Notes: generated by a model from the sequence alone, not told the origin. 64,000 bases of DNA from JACKNG01 sp040220855 (GCA_040220855.1 JAVJVZ010000072.1:35674-99673); one strand, 5' to 3'. Positions 53,509-64,000 are shown, counted from the first letter of the stretch. Translations and numbers: made by a program.

Positions 53509-55920
53509 ATGAGGTTCAAAATCGCTGCCTGGACCATGCGCCACCGCGTGCTGGTCAGCATCCTGTTCGTGCTCGTGACGATCGCTTTCGCCGTCGCCAT
53601 TCCCAAGGTCGAAATCCGCACCATCTTCAACGACCTGCTGCCCCGCAACGACCCGTTCACGCAGGTCTATTTCAAACACCGCAACTTCGGCAACCCGCTG
53701 ACCATGGCAATCATGGTCAAGCGCAAGGATGGCGACATCTACAACGCCGAGACGCTGCAGAAGGTGTGGGACCTGACGCGCGACATCGACCTCGCCCCCT
53801 ACGTCGACCACGACCAGATTCTCTCCGTCGCGACCGAGAAGCTGCGCTACGCCGAGGCCAACTCGCTCGGCATCGACACCAAGCCGCTGATGGACGATCA
53901 CGCGCCGGCGACCGCCGAGGAGATTGCCGAATTCAAGCGCCGCGTCGCCATCGCGCCGAATGCACTCACCTTCTTCATCTCGCGGGACGAGACTGCCACC
54001 CTCATCAATGCCGCCTTTCTCGACAGCATCGAGTACGGCGAAGCCTTCGCGTACGCGCAGAAGCTCGTGGAGGACGCCCGTGACGCCAACCACGACGTCT
54101 ACCTGGCGGGCATGCCGGTCCTGACCGGCTGGGTCTACAAGTTGCAGAAGCAGACCTATTTCATCTTCGGCATCACCCTCGGCCTGCTGGTCATTGCGCT
54201 GGTCCTGTACATGCGTAATGTCGCGGGCGTCGTCACGCCGATCGCCTGCGCCGCCGTCGCCGGCGTGTGGGGCTTCGGCTTCATCGGCTGGCTGCAGCGG
54301 CCGATCGAGCCGCTGTTGATGATCGTGCCGCTGCTGCTGGTGGCACGGTCGTTCTCGCATTGCGTGCAGTACACCGAGCGCTACTACGAAGTGCTGATGG
54401 CGCTGAAGGACCGCGCGAAGGCCGCTGAGGTGACCATGGGAATCATGATGGCGCCCTCCATTCTCGGCGTCATCACCGACTTCTGCGGCATCGTCTTCAT
54501 CGCCATCGCGCCGATCGAGACCATGCTCAACCACGCCATCTTCTGCGGCATGTGGGCGCTGTGGATCATCCCGACCGGCACCTTCCTGTGCTCGATCCTG
54601 CTCTCCTACCTGCCCGTGCCGAAGAACATCGAGCACATCGTCGGCGGCAAGGAGAAGGAATCGGGCATTCACCTGGTCGAGGAGAAGGCGCTGCTCGCCA
54701 CTTCGCGTCTCAGCCAGGGCCGCCTCGCGCACGTCACCGCGGCGGTGATGGTGGTGATCGCTGCCATCGCGCTCTACCTCAACACCCAGATCAAGATCGG
54801 CAACCCGGTCGAGGGCAGCAACCTGCTGTGGCATGACTCCGAGTTCAATACCGCGGTGCGCGCCATCAACGCCCACTTCCCGGGTACGAACACGCTCGAG
54901 ATCGTGATCGAGGCGAAGAACGAGGACATCGACAACCGCGTCGCCAACACGCCCGAGGTGGTCGCGGTGCACCAGCAGCTGCAGCGCCACCTCGAGGCCG
55001 ACGACGTGCTGCCGCCGCGCGCCACGCTGTCGTGGAGCGACTACATGGCGGAGACCAACCGCCTGTTCTCGGGCGGCAACCCGAAATGGTCCCCGCTCGA
55101 CCTCACCGACGATGCCATCGCGGCTGCCTCGTTCGGCGCACTACTCGGCAGCAACGCGATCAACTTCGGCCATGTCGCGGACTTCACCTTCCAGAACTCG
55201 ACCGTCTCCCTCTGGTACAAGGACAACAAGCAGGAGACGGTCGACCACGCGCTCGCCGCGGCACGCGAGGCCGTCGATATGGTCGGCATCGAGCACGACG
55301 AGTTCCGCGTGCGCCTGGGCACCGGCGTGATCGCACTGCAACAGGCGGTCAACAACACGGTATCGAAGTACCACTGGATCATCATCGGCATGGTCAACCT
55401 CGCGGTGATGCTGCTCGCGACCTTCGCCTACAAATCGATCGTCGCCGCGGTGATCCTGCTGGTTCCGGTGAACCTGTCGAACGTGATGCTGGTCGCGGCG
55501 ATGCACCTCGTCGGCGTCGGCCTCGACATCAACGCCGGCATCGTCGCCGTGATGGGTGTCGGTGTTGGTATCGACTACGGCATCTACCTGCTGTCGCGCA
55601 TCTGCGAGGAGTACAGTGCGCAGGAGCACGACCTCGGGCGTGCGCTGGTCGCCGCGCTGACCACCACCGGCAAGGCCATCATGTTCACCGCCTCGATCAT
55701 GCTGCTCGGCATCGTGCCCTGGTACTTCCTGTCCGACCTCAAGTTCATGGCCGACATGGGTCTGCTGCTGGTGGTCGTGATGATCATCAACATGGTGCTG
55801 TCGCTGGTCGTGCTGCCATTACTGGTGTGGTACATCAAGCCGAAGTTCCTCGCCCGCGAGGACCTCATCGTCGGCGAGAACGTCGACATCTCGCAGTTCG
55901 CGGCACATCTCGACCGCTGA
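53509..55920 (+). CDS. MMPL/RND-family transporter
   Basis: An 803-residue exporter with the duplicated RND layout: a first helix (ILFVLVTIAFAVAI), a large periplasmic loop, five helices around residues 220-380, a second helix (VTAAVMVVIAAIAL), another loop and five more helices. The family motif GVGVGIDYGIYLLSR lies near residue 685. It is close to the MMPL/hopanoid-like lipid exporters rather than to AcrB drug pumps; no membrane-fusion or outer-membrane gene follows. A lipid or hydrophobic metabolite is the likely cargo. A TACAAT box is at 53383-53388, 121 bases upstream. Confidence 0.9.
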   Translation: MRFKIAAWTMRHRVLVSILFVLVTIAFAVAIPKVEIRTIFNDLLPRNDPFTQVYFKHRNFGNPLTMAIMVKRKDGDIYNAETLQKVWDLTRDIDLAPYVDHDQILSVATEKLRYAEANSLGIDTKPLMDDHAPATAEEIAEFKRRVAIAPNALTFFISRDETATLINAAFLDSIEYGEAFAYAQKLVEDARDANHDVYLAGMPVLTGWVYKLQKQTYFIFGITLGLLVIALVLYMRNVAGVVTPIACAAVAGVWGFGFIGWLQRPIEPLLMIVPLLLVARSFSHCVQYTERYYEVLMALKDRAKAAEVTMGIMMAPSILGVITDFCGIVFIAIAPIETMLNHAIFCGMWALWIIPTGTFLCSILLSYLPVPKNIEHIVGGKEKESGIHLVEEKALLATSRLSQGRLAHVTAAVMVVIAAIALYLNTQIKIGNPVEGSNLLWHDSEFNTAVRAINAHFPGTNTLEIVIEAKNEDIDNRVANTPEVVAVHQQLQRHLEADDVLPPRATLSWSDYMAETNRLFSGGNPKWSPLDLTDDAIAAASFGALLGSNAINFGHVADFTFQNSTVSLWYKDNKQETVDHALAAAREAVDMVGIEHDEFRVRLGTGVIALQQAVNNTVSKYHWIIIGMVNLAVMLLATFAYKSIVAAVILLVPVNLSNVMLVAAMHLVGVGLDINAGIVAVMGVGVGIDYGIYLLSRICEEYSAQEHDLGRALVAALTTTGKAIMFTASIMLLGIVPWYFLSDLKFMADMGLLLVVVMIINMVLSLVVLPLLVWYIKPKFLAREDLIVGENVDISQFAAHLDR

Positions 55921-55931
55921 TGCGGCGAAGA

Positions 55932-55958
55932 CCCGGGACGCCGTACCGGCGTCCCGGG
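55932..55958. terminator. 12-bp perfect GC hairpin between convergent genes
   Basis: CCCGGGACGCCG (55932-55943) pairs with 55947-55958 around a 3-base loop, between the stops of the MMPL and HerA-like genes. No T tract. Confidence 0.55.
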
Positions 55959-55965
55959 CCAGGAC

Positions 55966-57453
55966 TCACCGACGCCCGCCGAAGATCGAGCCGAGCAGCC
56001 CGCGCACGATCTGGCGTCCGAGCGAGGAACCGATCGAGCGCAAGGTACTCTTGAGCATCGCCTCGCCCGCCGACTGGCGGTTGGATGCTCGACGCGCCGG
56101 CGCGCGCGGCACCTCCCGGCGTGGCACCGGCGGCGGCTCGACGTCGCGCGCCGCCTCGCGTGCTCGCGCGCGTTCGGCCAGCACCTCGAAGGCCGATTCA
56201 CGATCGACCGCGCGTGCATACTTGTCATAGAGCGCGTCGCCACCGAGCAATGCGCGGCGCTCGGCTTCATTCAGCGGACCGATGCGGGACTCCGGCGGGC
56301 GCACCAGCACGTGTTCGACCGGCGTCGGCGTTCCATCCGTGGCGAGCACGGAGACCAGTGCTTCGCCGGTACCGAGTTCGGTAACGAGGCGCGCCGCATC
56401 GAGCGCCGGGTTGGGCCGGAACGATTCCGCCACGACCTTGACCGTCTTGCGCTCACGGGGCGTGAATGCGCGCAGCGCGTGCTGCACTTTCATACCGAGT
56501 TGCCCGAGCACGTCCTCGGGCACATCCGCCGGCCCCTGGGTGACGAAATAGACGCCGACGCCTTTCGAGCGGATCAGGCGTACCACCTGCTCGATCTTCT
56601 CCAGCAGTGCGCGGGGTGCGCGGTCGAACAGGAGGTGTGCTTCGTCGAAGAACAGTACGAAGCGTGGCAGCGCCGCGTCACCCTGCTCCGGCAACTCCTC
56701 GAACAGCTCGGAGAGCAACCACAGCAGGAAGCAGGCGTAGAGATCGGGCGATCGATTGACCAGCGTAGTGGCGTCGAGAATGTTCACCACGCCGCGGCCG
56801 TCGGCGTCGCGTCGCATGAGATCGTTGATGTCGAGGGCCGGCTCGCCGAAGATGCCCTCGGCGCCCTGGGCCTCGAGCTGCATCAGGCGACGCTGGATTG
56901 CGCCGACGCTCGCACGGCTGACGTTGCCGTACTCGAAGGTCAGTTCCCTGGCGTTCTCGCCCACCCAGCTGAGCATCGCACGCAGATCCTTGAGGTCGAG
57001 CAGCAGCAGACCATGGTCGTCGGCGACAGCGAAGGCGCAGTACAGCACGCCCGTCTGCGCCTCGTTGAGGTCGAGCAGGCGCGCAAGCAGCAGCGGGCCC
57101 ATCTCCGATACCGTCACGCGCATCGGCATGCCACGCTCGCCGAAGAGGTCCCAGAAGGCCACCGGTGTGTCGCGTGCCGCGTAGTCCGCGATGCCAATCG
57201 CCGCAACGCGCTCGTCGATCTTCGGATGCGGACGCGCCGGCGCGGCAAGACCGGACAGGTCGCCCTTGATGTCGGCCGCGAACACCGGCACACCGAGCCG
57301 TGACCAGCCCTCGGCGAGAATCTGCAACGTGACGGTCTTGCCGGTGCCGGTAGCGCCGGCCACCAGTCCGTGACGATTGCCCGTCGCCCCGGGCAAGACC
57401 ACGTGGTGTCCTTCGGCACCACCGATCAGCACGCCCGCTTCCGACTCTTCCAT
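55966..57453 (-). CDS. HerA-like ATPase (DUF853, YjgR-type)
   Basis: A 495-residue ATPase. The nucleotide site starts with HGLVAGATGTGKTVTLQ (Walker A, residues ~25-35), Walker B is FVLFFDEAHLLF, and VPVFAADIKGDLSGLA and YFVTQGPADVPEDVLGQLG are typical of E. coli YjgR/DUF853. The ATG at 57453 is taken, with CGAGG 9 bases upstream; the ATG at 57462 (3 codons earlier) is nearly as good. The C-terminal tail is Arg-rich with LLGSIFGGRR. Biological role is not settled; DNA translocation or nucleic-acid-linked repair is suggested by the HerA relationship. Confidence 0.88.
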   Translation of the reverse strand: MEESEAGVLIGGAEGHHVVLPGATGNRHGLVAGATGTGKTVTLQILAEGWSRLGVPVFAADIKGDLSGLAAPARPHPKIDERVAAIGIADYAARDTPVAFWDLFGERGMPMRVTVSEMGPLLLARLLDLNEAQTGVLYCAFAVADDHGLLLLDLKDLRAMLSWVGENARELTFEYGNVSRASVGAIQRRLMQLEAQGAEGIFGEPALDINDLMRRDADGRGVVNILDATTLVNRSPDLYACFLLWLLSELFEELPEQGDAALPRFVLFFDEAHLLFDRAPRALLEKIEQVVRLIRSKGVGVYFVTQGPADVPEDVLGQLGMKVQHALRAFTPRERKTVKVVAESFRPNPALDAARLVTELGTGEALVSVLATDGTPTPVEHVLVRPPESRIGPLNEAERRALLGGDALYDKYARAVDRESAFEVLAERARAREAARDVEPPPVPRREVPRAPARRASNRQSAGEAMLKSTLRSIGSSLGRQIVRGLLGSIFGGRR

Positions 57454-57685
57454 CTGTCGCATCCTCGTGTCATCGATGCTCCCCGCGCTGCCGGGAGCTG
57501 GGTGGGATTTGGTTCTTCCTTCACGCCTTGAACATCGCTCGCGCAGGGTTCGCCGAGGCGTGACAGCGCCAGCGCTCCTAATGTAATCGATCCCTGCCCT
57601 GCGTCGCGGCGACGTGACCTGTGGCGCGTCGCGTAGCCGTGCCAACGCGTTATCATCGGGGCCAACGGGGCCAGGTCGGGGAGCC

Positions 57686-58522
57686 ATGACCACAGCGACA
57701 GCAGCAACGACGCCGGGCGGTGCCACGTCACCACGCCGTCGGCCGGCGCGCTTCGGTACCTACCGCGCGTTACCACCCGGCCACGTACCGTACGTGCTCG
57801 CGATCGACGATCATCCGGTCAACCTGAAACTCGTAGCGGCACAACTTGCTGCCCTCGGCGCGACAGTGCGCACCGCGAGTAGTGGCGAAGAAGGCCTGAG
57901 GCTGTGGCGTAGCGGCGAGTACGATGCCGTCATCACCGACTGCAATATGGGCGACATGGACGGCTATACGCTGTGCGCGGCCATCCGCGCCTTCGAGCAG
58001 GTCGGCGGCCACCCTCACCTGCCGGTGGTCGGCTGGACCGCCAGCGCGATAGCGGAAACGCGTGACGCCTGCCACGCGGCGGGCATGGACGCGGTCCTCG
58101 TCAAACCAGTCTCGCTGGAGGCGCTCCGCGCGGCCCTGGCGACATGGTTCCCGGTGCTCGCCGCAAGTGGTGCCGACGCGTTCCCTGCGAGCAGCACCGA
58201 TGCGATGATGCCGCTCGATCCCGGCGCCCTGACCATGCTGGACGATGCCGATGCCATCGTCAGCGAGTTCCTCGCCCAGGCGCACGCCGATGCTCGCGAG
58301 CTGGCCGCGGCATTACAGGGCGGCGATGCAGTGCGCGCAGCACGGGTATTGCACCGGCTGCGCGGGGCGAGCCTGATGGTCGGCGCCGAGCGGCTCGCCG
58401 CGAGTTGCGCGGGCATGCCCTGCGAGACGGATTCGCCGCACGATGCCGTCGATGCGGTGGAGGTCATCGAACGCGAACTGGCGCGCATCGAGGAATACAC
58501 CCTGCGGCAGGCGTCGCCATGA
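57686..58522 (+). CDS. Response-regulator REC domain fused to an Hpt domain
   Basis: A 278-residue signalling protein. Residues ~35-160 are a REC domain: acidic residues in AIDDHP, phosphorylated Asp in ITDCNMGDMDGY and Lys in VLVKPVS. Residues ~180-275 are an Hpt domain with the phospho-His in HRLRGASLMVGAERLA. The N-terminal 35 residues are Ala/Thr/Pro-rich. REC-Hpt proteins pass phosphate from a hybrid sensor kinase to a response regulator; the next gene has a REC domain and is the likely acceptor. No kinase gene is near. GGGGAG lies 5 bases before the ATG. Confidence 0.87.
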   Translation: MTTATAATTPGGATSPRRRPARFGTYRALPPGHVPYVLAIDDHPVNLKLVAAQLAALGATVRTASSGEEGLRLWRSGEYDAVITDCNMGDMDGYTLCAAIRAFEQVGGHPHLPVVGWTASAIAETRDACHAAGMDAVLVKPVSLEALRAALATWFPVLAASGADAFPASSTDAMMPLDPGALTMLDDADAIVSEFLAQAHADARELAAALQGGDAVRAARVLHRLRGASLMVGAERLAASCAGMPCETDSPHDAVDAVEVIERELARIEEYTLRQASP

Positions 58523-58535
58523 GGTACGCGACGAC

Positions 58536-59723
58536 GTGACTGCAGGCGCTCCGGCCGTCGTGGTCGTGGAAGACCATGATTTTCAGCGCCGCCTGATCGT
58601 GCGCATGCTGGAAACCCTGGGCTGCACACACGTGACCGAGACGGCGCACGGGCGCGAAGCGCTGGCCTACCTCGATGGTCACCAGGCAATCGATCTCGTG
58701 GTGTGCGACCTCGACATGCCCGAGATGGATGGCCTCGCGCTGATCCGGCATATCGGCGAGGCGCGCCTCGCCGTGCCGGTACTCATCACCAGCGGGCAAC
58801 CGCGCGCGCTGATCGATTCGGCCGAGAGCATGGCGCTGGCCTGCGGCGTGCGCCTGGTCGGCTCGCTCGTCAAGCCGGTCACGCCAGCAGTGCTGGCCGA
58901 GGCGCTGGCGCGGGTGGCCGAGATTCCCCCACCGCCGGTCGACATCCGCACCACGCGGGTGAATCTCGACGAGATGCTGCACGCCATCGCGGGCGATGAG
59001 ATTGAAGCGTGGTACCAGCCCAAGCTCGCACTCGACGGGCGCCGCGCGGTAGGCGCCGAGGCATTGGCGCGCTGGCGCCACCCGCAGCGCGGCGTCCTCG
59101 AGCCGGGGTTGTTCGTGGCGATGCTCGAACAGAGCGGACACATCGACGAGCTGACTGCGCGCATGCTCGCGCTTGCCGCGCGCGACTGCGCACGCTGGCG
59201 CAGCACCGGTCATGACCTCACGGTGGCAGTCAACATCTCGCTTGCCTCGCTGGGCAATCCGGCCTTCGCCGACGCGGTGACGCGCATCGTGCGCGAAAAC
59301 GGCCTCGAGCCGCACTGCATGAGTCTCGAGATTACCGAGACGGCCGCGATGGCCGAGCTGGCGCCGGCGCTGGAGAACCTGGCCCGCCTGCGCATGCGCG
59401 GCTTCGGTCTTTCAGTCGACGACTACGGCACCGGCTTCTCGAACCTGCGCCAGCTGACGCGCGTGCCGTTCACGGAACTCAAGATCGCGGGCAATTTCGT
59501 CACCGATGCGGCCGAACGGCCGACCCACCGCGCGATCCTGAAGTCGAGCATCGAGATGACCCACAGTCTTGGCATGACCTGCGTCGCCGAGGGGGTCGAA
59601 TCCGCCGCGGTGCTCGAACTGCTCGATGCCCTCGCCTGCGACCAGGTGCAGGGCTATCACATCGCCGCGGCCATGCCGCCAGCGGATTTCGGCAGCTGGC
59701 TGGAGGCCGCGGCGCGCCCCTGA
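58536..59723 (+). CDS. REC-EAL response regulator, putative c-di-GMP phosphodiesterase
   Basis: A 395-residue protein, 13 bases after the REC-Hpt gene, with a GTG start. The REC domain has VVVEDHD, VVCDLDMPEMDGL (phospho-Asp) and SLVKPVT. The EAL domain has the signature EALARWRHP, the metal/catalytic residues in SVDDYGTGFSNL and the later VAEGVES. The core catalytic set looks intact, so it should hydrolyse c-di-GMP under phosphorylation control. The layout resembles VieA without its C-terminal helix-turn-helix. With its neighbour it forms a compact phosphorelay output that lowers c-di-GMP, opposite to the GGDEF protein at 14-15 kb. Confidence 0.9.
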   Translation: MTAGAPAVVVVEDHDFQRRLIVRMLETLGCTHVTETAHGREALAYLDGHQAIDLVVCDLDMPEMDGLALIRHIGEARLAVPVLITSGQPRALIDSAESMALACGVRLVGSLVKPVTPAVLAEALARVAEIPPPPVDIRTTRVNLDEMLHAIAGDEIEAWYQPKLALDGRRAVGAEALARWRHPQRGVLEPGLFVAMLEQSGHIDELTARMLALAARDCARWRSTGHDLTVAVNISLASLGNPAFADAVTRIVRENGLEPHCMSLEITETAAMAELAPALENLARLRMRGFGLSVDDYGTGFSNLRQLTRVPFTELKIAGNFVTDAAERPTHRAILKSSIEMTHSLGMTCVAEGVESAAVLELLDALACDQVQGYHIAAAMPPADFGSWLEAAARP

Positions 59724-59842
59724 CGTGTGGCGCACGGGCGCTGCGCCGAAGCCCGACGGCACGGGCCCGCTCAGCGGCCGTTCAGGCTCGCCGTGCGACA
59801 ATACCGGCCTGCAACCGCTACCCATCGTCAGGGAAGGAGACT

Positions 59843-60262
59843 ATGCGCAAGCCTCTCATGCTCGGTGCGGCGCTGGCGCTGATGACCAGCGCCTGCAGCG
59901 CCCCGCGACCCATCGTCTATCCGAATGCCCAGTCGCAGCGCGTCGGCCAGGCACAGGTGGAAGCCGACATCGCGGCCTGCCGCCAGCTGGCCGAGCAGGC
60001 CGGCGCACGTGAAGGCGCCGGCGCCGCCAGCGAACGCGCCGCGACCACCGCTCGCGGCGGCGCGATCGGCGCCGCCACCGGCGCCGTCGGCGGCGCCATC
60101 GCCGGTGATGCCATGCGCGGCGCCGGGATCGGCGCGGCGACCGGCGCCACTGCGAGCCTGCTCAACAGCTTGTTCTCACAGCCGGCGCCGAGCCCCGCGT
60201 TTCGCAACTTCGTAAAACGCTGCCTCCGCGAGCGCGGCTACGAGCTCAGCGGCTGGGACTGA
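59843..60262 (+). CDS. Glycine-zipper lipoprotein
   Basis: A 139-residue exported protein. The start MRKPLMLGAALALMTSAC gives a lipoprotein signal with cleavage before Cys in TSAC. A central glycine-zipper (GGAIGAATGAVGGAIAGD, then GAGIGAATGA) may insert into or associate with membrane, as in other small glycine-zipper envelope proteins. The C-terminal KRCLRERGYELSGWD resembles a short conserved tail of such proteins. GGAAGGAG lies 5 bases before the ATG. Function unknown, but outer membrane or cell-envelope stress is typical for the class. Confidence 0.82.
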   Translation: MRKPLMLGAALALMTSACSAPRPIVYPNAQSQRVGQAQVEADIAACRQLAEQAGAREGAGAASERAATTARGGAIGAATGAVGGAIAGDAMRGAGIGAATGATASLLNSLFSQPAPSPAFRNFVKRCLRERGYELSGWD

Positions 60263-60338
60263 GCGCGGCGCCGTCCGCGGATTCCGTTGCCTTGCGGGCG
60301 GCGCGGCCCGGCGGACGCGCCGCGCCTGTGCGACGCCT

Positions 60339-60731
60339 TCAGCCGGTGAGTCGCGCGGTGACGCGAATCTCGACCAGCCCGCCCTCGAGCGCGAGCTCGG
60401 GCGTGCCGATGGCGGTCCATGCCGGGTAGGGCTCTTTGACGTAATCGTCCTTGACCGCCATGAAGGTCGCCAGGTGCTCACGCAGGCCGACGTGAAAGGT
60501 CGTCATCTCGGTGATCGCCGCAAAGTCGGTGCCGGCCGCCGCGAGCACTTCGGCGAGATTGTCGAAAGCGCGTATGAACTGCTCGCGCGGGTCGTCCGGC
60601 ACCCGGCCGCTGCCGAGATCGATGCCGATCACGCCGGAAACCCGCAGGTGATCGCCGTCGACCACGGCCGGGGCGAAATGGTAGTCGTCGTAGAAACCCT
60701 GCATCGGGGGTGGCACGATACGCTTGCTCAT
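60339..60731 (-). CDS. RidA/YjgF-family protein
   Basis: A 130-residue RidA-like protein. Blocks are HFAPAVVDGDHLRVSGVIGI, DPREQFIRAFDNLAEVLAAAG, ITEMTTFHV and the C-terminal EIRVTARL. The arginine that in RidA binds the substrate carboxylate corresponds to the VEIRVTA segment and looks present. It may hydrolyse reactive enamine/imine intermediates. AGGAG lies upstream of the ATG. It is followed on the minus strand by nothing close; the CoA-transferase ends 41 bases upstream of its start. Confidence 0.88.
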   Translation of the reverse strand: MSKRIVPPPMQGFYDDYHFAPAVVDGDHLRVSGVIGIDLGSGRVPDDPREQFIRAFDNLAEVLAAAGTDFAAITEMTTFHVGLREHLATFMAVKDDYVKEPYPAWTAIGTPELALEGGLVEIRVTARLTG

Positions 60732-60771
60732 GCTGCTGCTCCTGGTGGTATCGCGGCGGCGGGCGCCGACA

Positions 60772-61983
60772 TCAGATGATGCCGGCGTCCTTGAGACGCG
60801 CCAGCTCGGCCGCGTCGAGCCCGAGCGCGCCGTAAATCTCCTCGTTGTGCTGCCCGAGCGTGGCAGCCGCTTCGTGCACGCGTGTGGGCGTGCGCGAGAA
60901 TTTCGCCGCCGGCCCGGTCAGCGGGACTTCCGAGCCGTCCGACAGCCGCGTCTTCTGCAGCATGTCGCGTGCCTTGACGTGCTCACTGTGGCAGGACTCG
61001 GCAAAGGTGTTGACGCGCGTGATGGCGAGGCCGATGGAATCGAGCTGGTCGACCACCTCGGCCGTGGTGTGGGCGCGGCACCAGTCGGCGACGACGCGAT
61101 CGAGCTCGTCACGCCGCGCGAGACGGTCGGCGGCCTTGAGCGCGGCGAGGTCCGCGCGGCCGATATGCGCGCACAGCGCTTTCCAATGGCTGTCCAGCAG
61201 CACGCCGCCGTAGACGCGACCATCGGCACATTCGTAGACATTGACCGGCGCGGCAATGGCGAACTGGTTGCCCATGCGCGGGATCGGTATCCCCAGCATG
61301 CCGGCGGTGAGATGGCCGTTGCTCTGGAACATGAGGCCATCGACCAGCGCGACGTCGACATGCTGGCCCTCGCCGGTGCGGTGACGGTGCTGCAGGGCCG
61401 CCAGCGCGCCGAGCGCGCCGTGCATGCCGCCGAGGTCGTCGCCGAGGAAGGTGGGCGCCTTGGTCGGCCCGCCGCCGGGTTCGCCGTTGAGCGAACTCCA
61501 GCCGCTGAAGTTCTGCGCGATGGGGTCGTAGCCGGGCCGTTCGCTGTAGGGGCCGAACTGGCCGAAGCCGCTGACCGAGACGTAGATGATGTCGGGCTTG
61601 ACCGTACAGACGTCGGCATAACCGCAGCCCCAGCCGGCCAGCGTGCCGGGCTTGAAATTCTCGATGACGATGTCCGCGCCCTTGCAGAGCTCCAGGAACA
61701 GGCGACGCCCTTCGTCGGCCTTGAGGTCGAGCGAGACGTTCTTCTTGTTGCGGTTGACCGTTTCGTGCGGCACGGTGAGGCGCGAGTCGGGCAGGTAGGG
61801 CGGCAGCAGGCGGCACACTTCGCCGGCCGGATGCTCGACCTTGATCACCGTCGCGCCGAAATCGGCCAGGATGCAGCCCGCCATGGGCCCGGCCCAGGTG
61901 GTGGTGGCCTCGATCACGACCACACCTTCGAGCGGCCCGCGCACGTCGTCGCGCGCGTTGGCGTAGAACTCCTGCTTGTCCAT
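60772..61983 (-). CDS. Class III (CaiB/BaiF-type) CoA-transferase
   Basis: A 403-residue family III CoA-transferase that moves CoA between carboxylic acids. The ATG at 61983 has AGGGGAG upstream; the first 31 codons of the open frame are not used. Typical blocks: VVVIEATTTWAGPMAGCILADFGA, VIKVEHPAGE, NRNKKNVSLDLK, the catalytic Asp in FLGDDLGGMHGALGALAAL, and the late GLAITRVNTF. Substrate acid is unknown; a role in activating bile-acid, aromatic or dicarboxylic acids would fit the other catabolic genes. It lies between RidA-like and EttA genes on the same strand. Confidence 0.92.
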   Translation of the reverse strand: MDKQEFYANARDDVRGPLEGVVVIEATTTWAGPMAGCILADFGATVIKVEHPAGEVCRLLPPYLPDSRLTVPHETVNRNKKNVSLDLKADEGRRLFLELCKGADIVIENFKPGTLAGWGCGYADVCTVKPDIIYVSVSGFGQFGPYSERPGYDPIAQNFSGWSSLNGEPGGGPTKAPTFLGDDLGGMHGALGALAALQHRHRTGEGQHVDVALVDGLMFQSNGHLTAGMLGIPIPRMGNQFAIAAPVNVYECADGRVYGGVLLDSHWKALCAHIGRADLAALKAADRLARRDELDRVVADWCRAHTTAEVVDQLDSIGLAITRVNTFAESCHSEHVKARDMLQKTRLSDGSEVPLTGPAAKFSRTPTRVHEAAATLGQHNEEIYGALGLDAAELARLKDAGII

Positions 61984-62039
61984 CGTCTCCCCTCGTCCGG
62001 ACCGCGGCGAGGCGCGTGCCTCTTCGCATGGTAGCGGAT

Positions 62040-62073
62040 CCGGCCCCGCGCGGCGTTTCCCGCGCGGGGCCGG
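62040..62073 (-). terminator. 14-bp perfect GC hairpin downstream of ettA
   Basis: Arms 62040-62053 and 62060-62073 pair perfectly over a 6-base loop, starting 6 bases beyond the ettA stop. No T tract on the minus strand, so it is either a stabiliser or a weak terminator. Confidence 0.55.
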
Positions 62074-62079
62074 CATCGT

Positions 62080-63753
<1,674 letters not shown>

Positions 63754-64000
63754 CGGTTACCTCTCGCGGCAGCGGCAGCTGCCGGACGTGAAAACGGCGG
63801 GGCGCCGGGGTTGCGACCCCGGCCGGCTGGCCGTCATGGATATGCTCGTGAAGGGCGCGGCCGCGTGGTAGCGGGACGCTGCCGGGCTGCGCCGGGCGCC
63901 ATTGTACTCAGGGCGTTCGCGCGGGGAGAACCCCGCGGCCGGCGGCGTGGGGGGGGCGGCGGCCCCCACCGCCGCGCGGCCCCCCGCCGCGCCCAGCGCC

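Overview
The window is about 70% GC, gene-dense and almost wholly chromosomal. Strong C/G bias at third codon positions, Shine-Dalgarno sites of the AGGAG type and TATAAT/TATAGT/TAGAAT-like -10 boxes fit a Proteobacterium. The gene content (AcoABC, PEP carboxylase, EttA, glutathione-dependent enzymes, class III CoA-transferase, acyl-CoA dehydrogenase, SDR, GMC oxidoreductase, MMPL/RND exporter, CmcJ-like and luciferase-like oxidoreductases) suggests a free-living, catabolically versatile Gammaproteobacterium, perhaps near hydrocarbon- or steroid-degrading lineages. That placement is inference. I found no rRNA, tRNA, CRISPR array, phage, integrase or intact transposase gene.

Layout. 1-5.5 kb is a tightly overlapping surface-glycan operon: a truncated upstream gene, four glycosyltransferases and UDP-galactopyranose mutase, so galactofuranose is a likely building block. 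5.6-6.6 kb holds a homoserine-acetyltransferase-like alpha/beta hydrolase. 6.66-7.17 kb is a non-coding repeat block with a GCCAA run and two ~210-bp palindromic units plus a fragment. 7.2-10.9 kb encodes a HyuA/HyuB pair on the minus strand. It is separated by a 263-bp MITE-like element from a plus-strand group: an (R)-amine-transaminase-like enzyme, a branched-chain aminotransferase and an AhpD-like protein, followed by a diguanylate cyclase. 15.5-19.7 kb carries glyoxalase I, a cytochrome c lipoprotein and a minus-strand DUF938 / acyl-CoA ligase / SDR operon. 19.8-27.2 kb has two ABC exporters, a VOC protein, a YaiI-family protein and a LemA + M48 protease pair. 27.3-37.97 kb is a mosaic of oxidoreductases, a secreted Cys-rich protein, a fatty acid hydroxylase, a diiron-like protein, an OlsF-like bifunctional acyltransferase, a cupin/hydrolase pair, YdhR-like, methyltransferase and GFA-like genes.

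38-42.8 kb has a PLP dehydratase/SnoaL pair diverging from a compact acoABC operon (E1-alpha, E1-beta and a lipoyl-hydrolase-type E2). It is followed by a truncated, frameshifted VPLPA-CTERM gene. 43.6-53.4 kb carries DUF2254, ppc, a SnoaL/GMC pair, an exported SurE, a beta-lactamase-fold hydrolase and an acyl-CoA dehydrogenase. 53.5-64 kb carries an MMPL/RND transporter, a HerA-like ATPase, a two-gene phosphorelay/c-di-GMP module (REC-Hpt and REC-EAL), a glycine-zipper lipoprotein, RidA, a CoA-transferase and EttA.

The genes form several small functional units rather than one large pathway. The most notable items are the tandem palindromic repeat, the MITE-like element, the fold-IV transaminase pair, the possible remnant genes after the OlsF-like gene and after acoC, the exported SurE, and the REC-Hpt/REC-EAL pair. 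No single clearly undescribed defence or mobile system was evident.
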